This document shows positions 1 through 5,869 of a DNA stretch of 9,341 bases, in pieces (positions within the stretch are counted from its first letter, which is position 1; every line of letters starts with the position of its first letter). The stretch is taken from positions 1 to 9,341 of the forward strand of contig JAUZEI010000305.1 of assembly GCA_030839105.1 (NCBI GenBank), read 5' to 3'. Position numbers and translations under genes: made by a program. The stretch comes from Actinomycetota bacterium (lineage in GTDB: Bacteria > Actinomycetota > Acidimicrobiia > IMCC26256 > PALSA-610). A model generated the notes under the pieces. The model saw only the letters and a list, made by a program, of their open reading frames with translations. It was not told where the DNA came from and did no database searches.

Positions 1-6
1 GGCTCC

Positions 7-28
7 CTGCTCACGGGCTGCTCACGGG
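7..28. repeat. 11-bp perfect tandem duplication beside tRNA-Gln
   Basis: The 11-mer CTGCTCACGGG occurs twice with no gap, at 7-17 and 18-28, and the second copy abuts the 3' end of the tRNA-Gln gene. It probably arose by slippage. No function can be assigned. It lies in the 3' trailer that must be removed from the pre-tRNA. Confidence 0.8.
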
Positions 29-99
29 CTCGGGGGCGAGGGTTCGAACCTCGACTCAGGACTCCAAAGGACCTTGTGCTGCCATTACACCACCCCCGA
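29..99 (-). tRNA. tRNA-Gln (anticodon UUG)
   Basis: Read on the minus strand, the gene folds as a full cloverleaf of 71 nt. The acceptor arms are TCGGGGG and CCCCCGA, a perfect 7-bp stem. The D stem is GTGT/GCAC, the anticodon arm is AGGTC-CTTTGGA-GTCCT, and the T arm is CGAGG-TTCGAAC-CCTCG. The anticodon is TTG, which reads CAA, and a wobble-modified base should also read CAG. The discriminator is G, as is usual for glutamine tRNAs. The genome does not encode CCA (the next bases are CCC), so CCA must be added after transcription. The anticodon stem contains one U·U opposition (30-40), which is unusual but tolerated in tRNAs. The gene points away from the bS22-like gene. Confidence 0.92.
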
Positions 100-123
100 A
101 ACGTGACCACGGTAGTCGTGAGA

Positions 124-129
124 GGTATA
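124..129 (-). promoter_or_regulatory. possible -10 box for tRNA-Gln
   Basis: On the minus strand, TATACC lies about 24 nt before the mature 5' end of tRNA-Gln, which would leave a leader of roughly 18 nt for RNase P to remove. No convincing -35 hexamer is seen at 16-18 bp spacing, so the call is weak. Confidence 0.3.
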
Positions 130-194
130 CGAGGCCGTTGCAAACGCGAGCCGGCACGGGAACGAACGGATGCGCGCGTTCAGCCCCCTGCGAG

Positions 195-219
195 GCCGTC
201 GGACGGCGTCTGGTAGCGT
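195..219 (+). promoter_or_regulatory. putative promoter of the bS22-like gene (-10 TAGCGT)
   Basis: TAGCGT at 214-219, preceded by GG, ends 11 nt before the ATG at 231, so the transcript would start within a few bases of the start codon. The 13-bp inverted repeat GCCGTC-g-GACGGC (195-207) sits in the -20 to -35 region and could be an operator. No standard -35 hexamer and no Shine-Dalgarno sequence are seen before the ATG. Confidence 0.45.
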
Positions 220-230
220 CGCCCCTCGTC

Positions 231-332
231 ATGGGCTCACTGATCAAAAAGCGCCGCAAGCGCATGCGCAAGAAGAAGCACAAGAAGCTGCTGAAGAAGA
301 CTCGCTGGCAGCGTCGTCAGCAGGGTAAGTAG
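231..332 (+). CDS. small ribosomal subunit protein bS22-like (AURKAIP1/COX24 domain), 33 aa
   Basis: The protein is 33 residues, begins MGSLIKKRRKRMRKKKHKKL and ends WQRRQQGK. This pattern (MGS-[VL]-IKKRRKRM, then a KKKH-KLL core, then R-QRR-GK) is that of the actinobacterial protein annotated as AURKAIP1/COX24 domain-containing and identified as bS22 in the mycobacterial 30S subunit. About half of the residues are Lys or Arg, as expected of a protein buried in rRNA. A longer in-frame reading from 138 exists, but its added N-terminus looks like random translation and is not family-like. The ATG at 231 also sits 11 nt after a TAGCGT box, so I chose it. The gene is divergent from tRNA-Gln, convergent with ispE, and followed at once by a GC hairpin. 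It is short enough for automatic gene callers to miss. Confidence 0.9.
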   Translation: MGSLIKKRRKRMRKKKHKKLLKKTRWQRRQQGK

Positions 333-336
333 GCAG

Positions 337-362
337 CGGCCGCCCCATCGGGGCGGCCGTTT
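337..362 (+). terminator. Rho-independent-like terminator after the bS22-like gene
   Basis: CGGCCGCCCC (337-346) and GGGGCGGCCG (350-359) form a perfect 10-bp GC stem with an ATC loop, followed by TTT. It begins 4 nt after the bS22-like stop codon and lies between two convergent genes, so it may also block transcription arriving from ispE. The T tract is short, as is common in high-GC actinobacteria. Confidence 0.75.
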
Positions 363-395
363 CGCGTCTACGCGGTCGGTCGCTCGGTAGCGGGC

Positions 396-1178
396 TCAGG
401 GAAGCACGACGACGCCGTGCGGCGCCGTCGATCCGAGCCAGACCCAACCGGGCACCGCGGCTGCGATGCGGTCCCGGGCCCGTTCGGCCTCGTCGACGTG
501 TTCGAAGACGAGCGCATACGACGAGCCGCTCCCGGCCAGCAGCGCGGGCGCGCCGGCCGCCGCCTCGACCGCGCGCCGGAACTCGACGAGACGCGGCTCG
601 ACGTCCTCGGCCGCGAGCCGCAGATCGTTGTCGTCGTCTCGCGGCCCGCCGAGCTCGTCCCAGGTGCGATACACCTGCGCGGTCGAGCACGAGAACGGCG
701 GGGTTGCCACGACGGTCGCGAGCGCGAGGTTCTCACCCCGTTCGAGCTCGTCGCCGATCCCCCGCACGAGCGCGAACCCGCCCCGCATGCAGAACGGGAC
801 GTCGGCGCCGAGAGTGGCTGCGATCGTCGGGTCGGCGCCGAGCGCCGTCAGCACCGCGGCCGCGTCGGCAGAACCGCCACCGAGACCCGCGCCCGACGGG
901 ATGCCCTTGAACAGTTGGATGTCGACGGCGAGGTCGCACTCGTCGGCCGCGCGCCATGCGAGGTTCGACCGGTCGCCGGGGACATCCTCCGCGAAGGGTC
1001 CGGTGACGGTCAACGACGTGCGCTCCGCGCGGTTGATGATGAGCGTGTCGTGGGGTTCGCTGACCGACACCATCGTCGCGTCGAGCTCGTGGTAGCCGTC
1101 GGCGCGGGTTCCCGTGATGTGCAACGACAGCGTGAGCTTCGCGTACGCGTCGACGCGTACCGTGTCGAGCTCAGGCAT
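396..1178 (-). CDS. ispE: 4-diphosphocytidyl-2-C-methyl-D-erythritol kinase (IspE)
   Basis: This GHMP-family kinase phosphorylates the 2-hydroxyl of CDP-methylerythritol with ATP, the fourth step of the cytosolic MEP pathway to IPP and DMAPP. The 260-aa product shows AYAKLTL with Lys14 near the N-terminus, then ADGYHEL (26-32). The ATP-binding glycine loop SGAGLGGGSADAA spans 95-107, LGADVPF carries the likely catalytic Asp126, and the C-terminal GHMP motif is GSGSS (216-220). It is somewhat shorter than most IspE proteins: the helical segment usually found between the glycine loop and LGADVPF is reduced to about a dozen residues. The usual AK-[IVL]-N-L motif reads AKLTL here. The ATG at 1178 overlaps the rsmA stop in ATGCCTGA (8 nt), which suggests translational coupling. 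It is the last gene of the metG operon. Confidence 0.93.
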   Translation of the reverse strand: MPELDTVRVDAYAKLTLSLHITGTRADGYHELDATMVSVSEPHDTLIINRAERTSLTVTGPFAEDVPGDRSNLAWRAADECDLAVDIQLFKGIPSGAGLGGGSADAAAVLTALGADPTIAATLGADVPFCMRGGFALVRGIGDELERGENLALATVVATPPFSCSTAQVYRTWDELGGPRDDDNDLRLAAEDVEPRLVEFRRAVEAAAGAPALLAGSGSSYALVFEHVDEAERARDRIAAAVPGWVWLGSTAPHGVVVLP

Positions 1179-1971
1179 CGGCGAGCCGGGCCCAATCGGT
1201 GAGCGCAAGCGTCTCGGCGCGGGCGCGGGGGTCGATGTCGGCGCGCGCGAAGCGTTCCGCGTCGACACGCCCTTGCAGCGTGTTGCGCAAGGTCTTGCGC
1301 CGCGTCGCGAATCCGGCGCGCACGAGGTCGAACATCGCGTCGACGTCGCGCACGGGAACCGGAGGATTGTCGTGGCGGACGAGCCGCACCAGCACACTCT
1401 CTACGTTGGGTTTCGGGACGAATACGTTCGGCGAGACGGTGCCGACAATGGTGGCGTCCGCGTAGTACGCGACCTTGACCGACATCGCGCCGTATGCCTC
1501 GTCACCGGCGTGCGCGGCCATGCGCTCTCCGACCTCACGTTGCACCATCACCAGGAAGCGATTGATCATGGGCGCCGTTTCCAGCGCGGTGATGACGAGC
1601 GGCGTTCCCACGTTGTACGGCAGGTTCGCGACCATGATCCAGGGTCCCGGTCCGAGCTGCTCGTTCCAATCGACGCGCAGCGCGTCGGCCTCGACGACTT
1701 CGACGTCGAGTCCGTCGACAACGTTCGCGAGGATCGGTACGAGATGGCGGTCGAGCTCGATCGCGCACACGTGGGCGCCGGCCTCGACCAGCGCGACAGT
1801 GAGTGATCCGAGCCCGGGTCCGACCTCCACGACGCGGTCGCCCGGCTGCACTTCGGCGAGCCGCACGATCCGGCGAGCCGTGTTCTCGTCGGCAAGAAAG
1901 TTCTGACCGAGCGCCTTCGACGGCCGTACCCCGTGCCGCGTCAACAGCTCGTGGATCTGGCTCGGCCTCAC
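1171..1971 (-). CDS. rsmA: 16S rRNA (adenine1518-N6/adenine1519-N6)-dimethyltransferase (RsmA/KsgA)
   Basis: RsmA uses S-adenosylmethionine to dimethylate two adjacent adenines in the 3'-terminal hairpin of 16S rRNA, a late step in 30S assembly. The 266-aa product has the signature KALGQNFL (19-26), the SAM-binding loop VVEVGPGLGSLT (47-58), an acidic residue after strand 2 (IELD), and the catalytic NLPY (116-119). The family motif VFVPKPNVESVLVRL follows in the C-terminal half. The start is GTG at 1971, overlapping the tatD stop by 4 nt in GTGA. The longer in-frame upstream reading lies in tatD and is not family-like. Most actinobacterial operons carry a resuscitation-promoting factor gene between tatD and rsmA; here the two genes overlap and none is present. 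Confidence 0.96.
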   Translation of the reverse strand: MRPSQIHELLTRHGVRPSKALGQNFLADENTARRIVRLAEVQPGDRVVEVGPGLGSLTVALVEAGAHVCAIELDRHLVPILANVVDGLDVEVVEADALRVDWNEQLGPGPWIMVANLPYNVGTPLVITALETAPMINRFLVMVQREVGERMAAHAGDEAYGAMSVKVAYYADATIVGTVSPNVFVPKPNVESVLVRLVRHDNPPVPVRDVDAMFDLVRAGFATRRKTLRNTLQGRVDAERFARADIDPRARAETLALTDWARLADA

Positions 1972-2753
1972 CGATCGACGCCGAAGATGCGCACCGCGTT
2001 CGCGCGCGTGAGCTCGGCGATCTCGCCCGCTTCCGCGCCCCGGGCGCGCGCCAGCGCGGCGCCGACGGCGACGACGAGCGCGGGCTCGTTCGGCGTGCCG
2101 CGGTGCGGCTCGGGCGTGAGGAAGGGCGAGTCGGTTTCGACGAGCACGCGGTCGCCGGGCGTGAGCCGGGCCGCCTCGCGGAGCGCGTCGGCGTTCTTGA
2201 ACGAGACGATGCCGCTGAACGAGAGGTAACAGCCCCGTTCGATCGCGGCGGCCGCTTCCTCGGGTCCGCCCGTGAAGCAGTGGAAAATCGTGCGCTCGGG
2301 CACACCTTCGTCGTCGAGGACGCGGAACGTGTCGTCCCAGGCGTCGCGCGAATGGATGACGAGCGGTTTGTGCGTGTGCTTCGCGAGGCGGATCTGGAAC
2401 CGGAAGGCCGTTTCCTGCTCGTCGCGCGGCGAGTGCTCGTAAAAGAGGTCGAACCCGCATTCACCGATCGCAATGCACGCATCCGAGACGGCCAAGGGTT
2501 CGAGCATCGGCCACTCGGCCGCGAACTTCGAGGCGTCGTGCGGATGCAGTCCGACCGCGGCGTACACGTCGGGGTGACGATCGGCGAGCGCGGTCGCCGA
2601 CTCCGACGACTCGAGGTCGGTGCCGACGCACACCATCCAGTCGACGCCCGCGGCGCGCGCCCGGACGATGTGCTCCTCGCCGCCCGCGAGCTGAAGATGG
2701 CAGTGGGAGTCGACCCACCGCCGCGCGCCGCTCTCGGGGAGGTCATCAGGCAT
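1968..2753 (-). CDS. tatD: TatD family hydrolase (metal-dependent DNase)
   Basis: TatD proteins are cytosolic metal-dependent TIM-barrel hydrolases with 3'-5' exonuclease activity on DNA or RNA, linked to repair and degradation. The 261-aa product shows the full set of metal ligands in order. They are DSHCHL (His17, His19), IGECGFD (Glu98), VIHSRD (His134), FHCFTGG (His158) and ETDSPFLTPEP (Asp208). The C-terminal helix ends in the usual pattern, TRANAVRIFG. The start ATG at 2753 shares one base with the metG stop in TGATG, and the stop overlaps the rsmA GTG, so the gene sits inside a translationally coupled operon. Length is normal for the family. The metG-tatD-rsmA order is typical of actinobacteria. 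Confidence 0.94.
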   Translation of the reverse strand: MPDDLPESGARRWVDSHCHLQLAGGEEHIVRARAAGVDWMVCVGTDLESSESATALADRHPDVYAAVGLHPHDASKFAAEWPMLEPLAVSDACIAIGECGFDLFYEHSPRDEQETAFRFQIRLAKHTHKPLVIHSRDAWDDTFRVLDDEGVPERTIFHCFTGGPEEAAAAIERGCYLSFSGIVSFKNADALREAARLTPGDRVLVETDSPFLTPEPHRGTPNEPALVVAVGAALARARGAEAGEIAELTRANAVRIFGVDR

Positions 2754-4267
2754 CAGGTTTCCTTGCGCGGGAACAGCGGTTCGCCCTTCTCGAGCGTTGC
2801 GCCCGCGGGCAGCAGTCCCCACGCCGCGCCCTCGGGCACCCGCTGGTCTTCGGGCCGACCGGGCAGGCCGAGGCGGCGCCACAGTTCGGCCGCCGCGTTG
2901 GGGATGACCGGCGATGTGAGCAACGCGACGATGCGCAACGACTCGAGGCAGTCGCCCAGGATCCGCGCGACGCCTTCGGAGTCGCCCTGCTTGTTGAGCG
3001 CCCACGGCTTCGAATCCTCGATGTAGGCGTTCGTCGCGCGGATGAGGTCCCAGACCGCGCCGAAGCCGCTCGCGAAGTCGAGCCGGTCCATCGCTTCCGA
3101 CAGTCCCGAGTACGTGTCGGCCGCGACCGTCCGCAAGGGTCCGTCGGCGCGAACGTCGGGGACGACTCCTCCGCAGTAGTTCATCGCCATGTTGAGCACG
3201 CGATTCGCGAGGTTGCCGAAGTTGTTCGCGAGATCGGCGTTGTACCGCTGCACCATCGCCTCGTACGAGAAGTCGCCGTCGGGCCCGAAGCGTTGATCGG
3301 CCATGAAGTGGTAGCGGAATCCGTCGACTCCGAACTCGGCCACGAGATCAGCCGGCGCGATCTGGTTGAGACCCGTCTTGCTCATCTTCTCGCCACCGAC
3401 GAGCAACCAGCCGTGCGCGAACACATGCCGCGGCGGTTCGAGCCCGGCGGCCATCAGCATCGCGGGCCAGTACACCGCGTGGAAGCGCAGGATGTCCTTG
3501 CCGACGAGGTGGTAGTCGGCGGGCCACCACTTGGCGAAGCGCCCGTCGTCGGTCGCGTACCCGACCGCGGTGCAGTAGTTGAAGAGCGCGTCGGCCCACA
3601 CGTACGCGACGTGCTTCGGGTCCCAGGGCAGCGGAACACCCCAGTCGATCGACGTCCGGCTCATCGAGAAGTCCTGCAGACCACCGCGGATGAATCCGAG
3701 CACTTCGTTCATGCGCGACTCCGGCTGCACCGCGTCGGGATGCGCGGTGTAGTACTCGAGGAGCCGGTCGGTGAAGCGAGACAAGCGGAAGAAGTAGTTC
3801 TCCTCGACCACGAGCTCGACCGGGCGGAGGTGAATCGGGCAGTTACCGTCGATCAGCTCGTCCTCGGTGTAGTACGCCTCGCACGAGACGCAGTACAGGC
3901 CTTCGTACGTTCCGAGCTCGATGTCACCGTTGTCGTAGATCGTCTGCAGGAACTTCTGCACCGCGACGTAATGCCTCGGCTCGGTCGTGCGGATGAAGTC
4001 GTCGTAGGCGATGTCGAGCGCGTCCCACGTCGCGCGGAAGTGGGCGGCGGTCTCGTCGACGAGCTCTTTGGGCGACACACCTCTCGCCTCCGCAGCGCGT
4101 TGCACCTTGAGGCCGTGCTCGTCGGTGCCGGTGAGAAAGAAGACCTCGTCGCCGCAGAGGCGTCTCCAGCGCGTCAGCGTGTCGCCGGCAACCGTCGTGT
4201 ACGCGTGACCGATGTGAGGCACGTCGTTGACGTAATAGATGGGTGTCGTGACGTAGAAGCGGGCCAT
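2753..4267 (-). CDS. metG: Methionyl-tRNA synthetase
   Basis: This class I synthetase charges tRNA-Met and initiator tRNA. The 504-aa product has FYVTTPIYYVN at the N-terminus, then PHIGH (HIGH motif, 18-21) and the adenylate-site stretch FLTGTDEHG (44-52). A zinc knuckle of Cys126, Cys129, Cys143 and His146 follows, the Cys3-His form I associate with Thermus MetRS. AYVWADAL and the second signature EKMSKT (KMSKS variant, 293-298) come next, then an anticodon-binding helical domain. There is no C-terminal OB-fold tRNA-binding extension, as in many actinobacterial enzymes. I chose the ATG at 4267 (MARFYV). An in-frame ATG at 4279 adds MKTS, and a longer start at 4318 is less likely. It is the first gene of the operon, 101 nt after DUF192. 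Confidence 0.96.
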   Translation of the reverse strand: MARFYVTTPIYYVNDVPHIGHAYTTVAGDTLTRWRRLCGDEVFFLTGTDEHGLKVQRAAEARGVSPKELVDETAAHFRATWDALDIAYDDFIRTTEPRHYVAVQKFLQTIYDNGDIELGTYEGLYCVSCEAYYTEDELIDGNCPIHLRPVELVVEENYFFRLSRFTDRLLEYYTAHPDAVQPESRMNEVLGFIRGGLQDFSMSRTSIDWGVPLPWDPKHVAYVWADALFNYCTAVGYATDDGRFAKWWPADYHLVGKDILRFHAVYWPAMLMAAGLEPPRHVFAHGWLLVGGEKMSKTGLNQIAPADLVAEFGVDGFRYHFMADQRFGPDGDFSYEAMVQRYNADLANNFGNLANRVLNMAMNYCGGVVPDVRADGPLRTVAADTYSGLSEAMDRLDFASGFGAVWDLIRATNAYIEDSKPWALNKQGDSEGVARILGDCLESLRIVALLTSPVIPNAAAELWRRLGLPGRPEDQRVPEGAAWGLLPAGATLEKGEPLFPRKET

Positions 4268-4368
4268 GGAGGTCTTCATTCTGCCTGACGCCGTCACGGC
4301 CGTCGGGCCCCGCGTCACGACGGGCCCCGCCGCCTACTCCGATCGGACCCTGCTCGAATGCAGAACGG
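4268..4368. other. DUF192-metG intergenic gap
   Basis: This 101-bp gap should hold the metG operon promoter, but I see no convincing -10/-35 pair. It contains the direct repeat CGGGCCCCGC at 4304-4313 and 4321-4330, and the heptamer CGTCACG at 4292-4298 and 4313-4319. The two GGGCCC cores could pair into a hairpin on the transcript, but there is no T tract, so it is not called a terminator. Readthrough from the ychF-like/DUF192 transcript is possible. Confidence 0.4.
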
Positions 4369-4698
4369 TCAGCCCTTGATCTCGACGAGGTCGCCCGGCG
4401 CCAGCTTCCAGCGCTCGAAGCTTCCCGCGCGCGCCTCGATGACGAACGCCGACCGCCAGACGAGTCGGGAGACGCGCCGGCGCGTCATACAAGTCATGTG
4501 CAGCACGACGCCTTCGCGGTCGCAGAACGCCACGTCGACGGGGAAGCGCATCCCGAACGTGTGCACCTGCCGGCACGGCCGGATGACGATCGCGCCCTCG
4601 ACGTCGTCACGACCGGCGAGCCCGCGTGTGCGAGCACGCCGGGAGGCGGCCACCTCGGCCACCGCGAGCACGTCTTCACCCCGAACCAGCCAGGTCAT
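4369..4698 (-). CDS. DUF192 family protein
   Basis: The product is 109 residues. RTRGLAGRDDVEGAIVI corresponds to the DUF192 stretch usually reading RGLMGR followed by a hydrophobic strand. HTFGMRFPVDVAFCDREG corresponds to the core FWMKNTLIPLDVxFxDxxG, with Phe-Gly-Met in place of Trp-Met-Lys. The end, KLAPGDLVEI, is the usual final strand. DUF192 is a small beta-rich domain of unknown biochemical role. Many members carry a signal peptide; this one does not and looks cytosolic. It starts 9 nt after the stop of the ychF-like gene, and an AGGA sequence overlaps that stop codon as a likely ribosome binding site, so the two are probably co-transcribed. No function is proposed. Confidence 0.85.
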   Translation of the reverse strand: MTWLVRGEDVLAVAEVAASRRARTRGLAGRDDVEGAIVIRPCRQVHTFGMRFPVDVAFCDREGVVLHMTCMTRRRVSRLVWRSAFVIEARAGSFERWKLAPGDLVEIKG

Positions 4699-4707
4699 GC
4701 CCGATTC

Positions 4708-5733
4708 CTACACGTTGAACCGGATCTCGAGGACGTCACCGTCTCGTACCTCGTAGTCCTTGCCCTCGACGCGCAACTTCTTCTGCTCGCGGGCCTTCGC
4801 CCAGGAACCGATCTCGAGCAGCTCGCGCCAGTCGATGACCTCGGCCCGGATGAAGCCGCGCTGCAGATCGCTGTGGATCACGCCTGCGCACTCCGGGGCC
4901 TTGGCGCCCGCGCGGAAGGTCCAGGCGCGCGATTCGTCGTCGCCGGTCGTGAAGAAGGTGCACCGTCCGAGCAGCAGGTACGCGGCCTGCGCGACGGAGT
5001 CGAGGGCCGACTCACCGAGGCCGTACGACTGGCGCATCTCGGCCCGGTCCTCGGGCGCGCAGGCTGCGATCTCGGCTTCGATGTCGATGGGGACCGACAG
5101 CACCTCGTCTCCGGTCGACAGTGAAATTTCGGTCTCGCTCTCCTCGCCGGTGTTGGCGACGATCAACAGCGGCTTGGTGGTGAGCAGGAACACCGGCGCG
5201 AGGCGGGTGAGCTCTTCGACCGTGAGGGATCCCCGCCGGATCGGCGTGCCCTCCGACAGCAACGCGTTCGCCCGCTCGAGGGTCTCGACCTCGGCGACGA
5301 TTTCCTTGTCGCCGCTCTTGGCGGCCCGCCGCTGCTTGTTGAGCCGCTGTTCGACACTGGCGATGTCGGCGATCACGAGTTCGAGCTCCAGCGCGGCGAG
5401 ATCGCCGTCGGGATCGGGGGCGACACCGCCGTCGGCGAACGCGCGGAGGACGATCAGGATCGCGTCGCAGTTGCGCAGGGTGCCCAGGACCTTCGCGCCC
5501 AGGCCTTCGCCCGGTTTCGAGCCCGGGGGCAGCGCGACGTGCGCGAGCTCGAAGCCCGCGGCCACGGTCTTCTTCGACTTCGACATCTCGGTGAGCAGGC
5601 GCAGGCGCTCGTCCGGAAGGCTCGCCACGCCGACCGCGGCCTCGTATTCACTGGGCACCGGCAGGCCCGTGAGGGCGCTGAACAGACGGTTCGCGCCTGC
5701 GCCGGTGAAACCCACGAGACCGAGGTTCTCCAT
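4708..5733 (-). CDS. YchF/OLA1-family protein with degenerate nucleotide-binding motifs
   Basis: The 341-aa product is collinear with YchF, the ribosome-associated Obg-type ATPase of about 363 aa. It begins MENLGLVGFTGAG, keeps KPGEGLG after the switch II position (73-79), and has the family's coiled-coil segment (about 115-160). It ends in a TGS domain with GFIRAEVIDW (293-302), RVEGKDYEVRDGDVLEIRFNV and the characteristic terminal FNV. The catalytic half is damaged. The P-loop GxxxxGKST reads GFTGAGANR (8-16), so the Lys and Ser/Thr are gone. Switch I is shortened and has lost its Thr. The DxxG of switch II has become HVAL (65-68), and the position of the catalytic His is Ile/Leu. Only the ATP-specificity NxxE survives (Asn194-Glu197). 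It is therefore probably a non-hydrolysing ribosome-binding paralogue. The ATG at 5733 fits the family N-terminus; upstream codons in this frame run into rrf2. Confidence 0.88.
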   Translation of the reverse strand: MENLGLVGFTGAGANRLFSALTGLPVPSEYEAAVGVASLPDERLRLLTEMSKSKKTVAAGFELAHVALPPGSKPGEGLGAKVLGTLRNCDAILIVLRAFADGGVAPDPDGDLAALELELVIADIASVEQRLNKQRRAAKSGDKEIVAEVETLERANALLSEGTPIRRGSLTVEELTRLAPVFLLTTKPLLIVANTGEESETEISLSTGDEVLSVPIDIEAEIAACAPEDRAEMRQSYGLGESALDSVAQAAYLLLGRCTFFTTGDDESRAWTFRAGAKAPECAGVIHSDLQRGFIRAEVIDWRELLEIGSWAKAREQKKLRVEGKDYEVRDGDVLEIRFNV

Positions 5734-5741
5734 CGGGCCGC

Positions 5742-5762
5742 AGGCTACCGATCGGGTAGCCT
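5742..5762. promoter_or_regulatory. symmetric divergent promoter of the bL37-like and ychF-like genes
   Basis: AGGCTACC (5742-5749) and GGTAGCCT (5755-5762) are perfect 8-bp inverted arms around the 5-bp centre GATCG. Each arm contains a TAGCCT -10 box reading outward. The plus-strand box (5757-5762) ends 10 nt before the bL37-like ATG. The minus-strand box (5747-5742) ends 8 nt before the ychF-like ATG. No good -35 hexamers are seen. Both transcripts would be leaderless or nearly so, and RNA polymerase could occupy only one direction at a time. Confidence 0.55.
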
Positions 5763-5772
5763 CCAACCCCTT

Positions 5773-5856
5773 ATGAGCAAGAAGACGAAGAAACGCCGCC
5801 TCAAGGCCCGCCGCAACAAGGCGAACCACGGCAAGCGCCCGCGCGCCGGCCGCTAG
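5773..5856 (+). CDS. large ribosomal subunit protein bL37-like, 27 aa
   Basis: The predicted protein is only 27 residues: MSKKTKKRRLKARR followed by NKANHGKRPRAGR. The run KANHGKRP is the signature of bL37, a tiny protein of about 24 residues found in the actinobacterial 50S subunit (described in Mycobacterium smegmatis). The N-terminal Lys/Arg cluster also fits. It is slightly longer than the mycobacterial form. The ATG at 5773 lies 10 nt after a TAGCCT box with no room for a Shine-Dalgarno sequence, consistent with leaderless translation. An alternative reading that starts upstream at 5539 lies wholly inside the antisense of the ychF-like gene and is rejected. The gene is divergent from ychF-like and convergent with rrf2, whose stop is 13 nt away. 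Confidence 0.85.
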   Translation: MSKKTKKRRLKARRNKANHGKRPRAGR

Positions 5857-5869
5857 AAATCGGCCCTCC

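Noticed and set aside
1803..3026. Long plus-strand ORF of 407 codons
   Set aside because: It lies antisense to rsmA, tatD and metG, has Arg/Gly/Ala-rich composition and matches no family. It is a high-GC shadow.
2753..4267. KMSKT instead of KMSKS in MetRS as a functional oddity
   Set aside because: Thr at the last position of this motif is within the normal variation of class I synthetases.
4304..4330. Possible terminator from two GGGCCC cores in the DUF192-metG gap
   Set aside because: The pairing is only 6 bp with a loop of 11 nt and no T tract follows. It is listed only as a direct repeat.
5848..5865. Hairpin GGCCG/CGGCC at the bL37-like stop codon
   Set aside because: The stem is only 5 bp, overlaps the stop codon and has no T tract. 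It is too weak to call a terminator.
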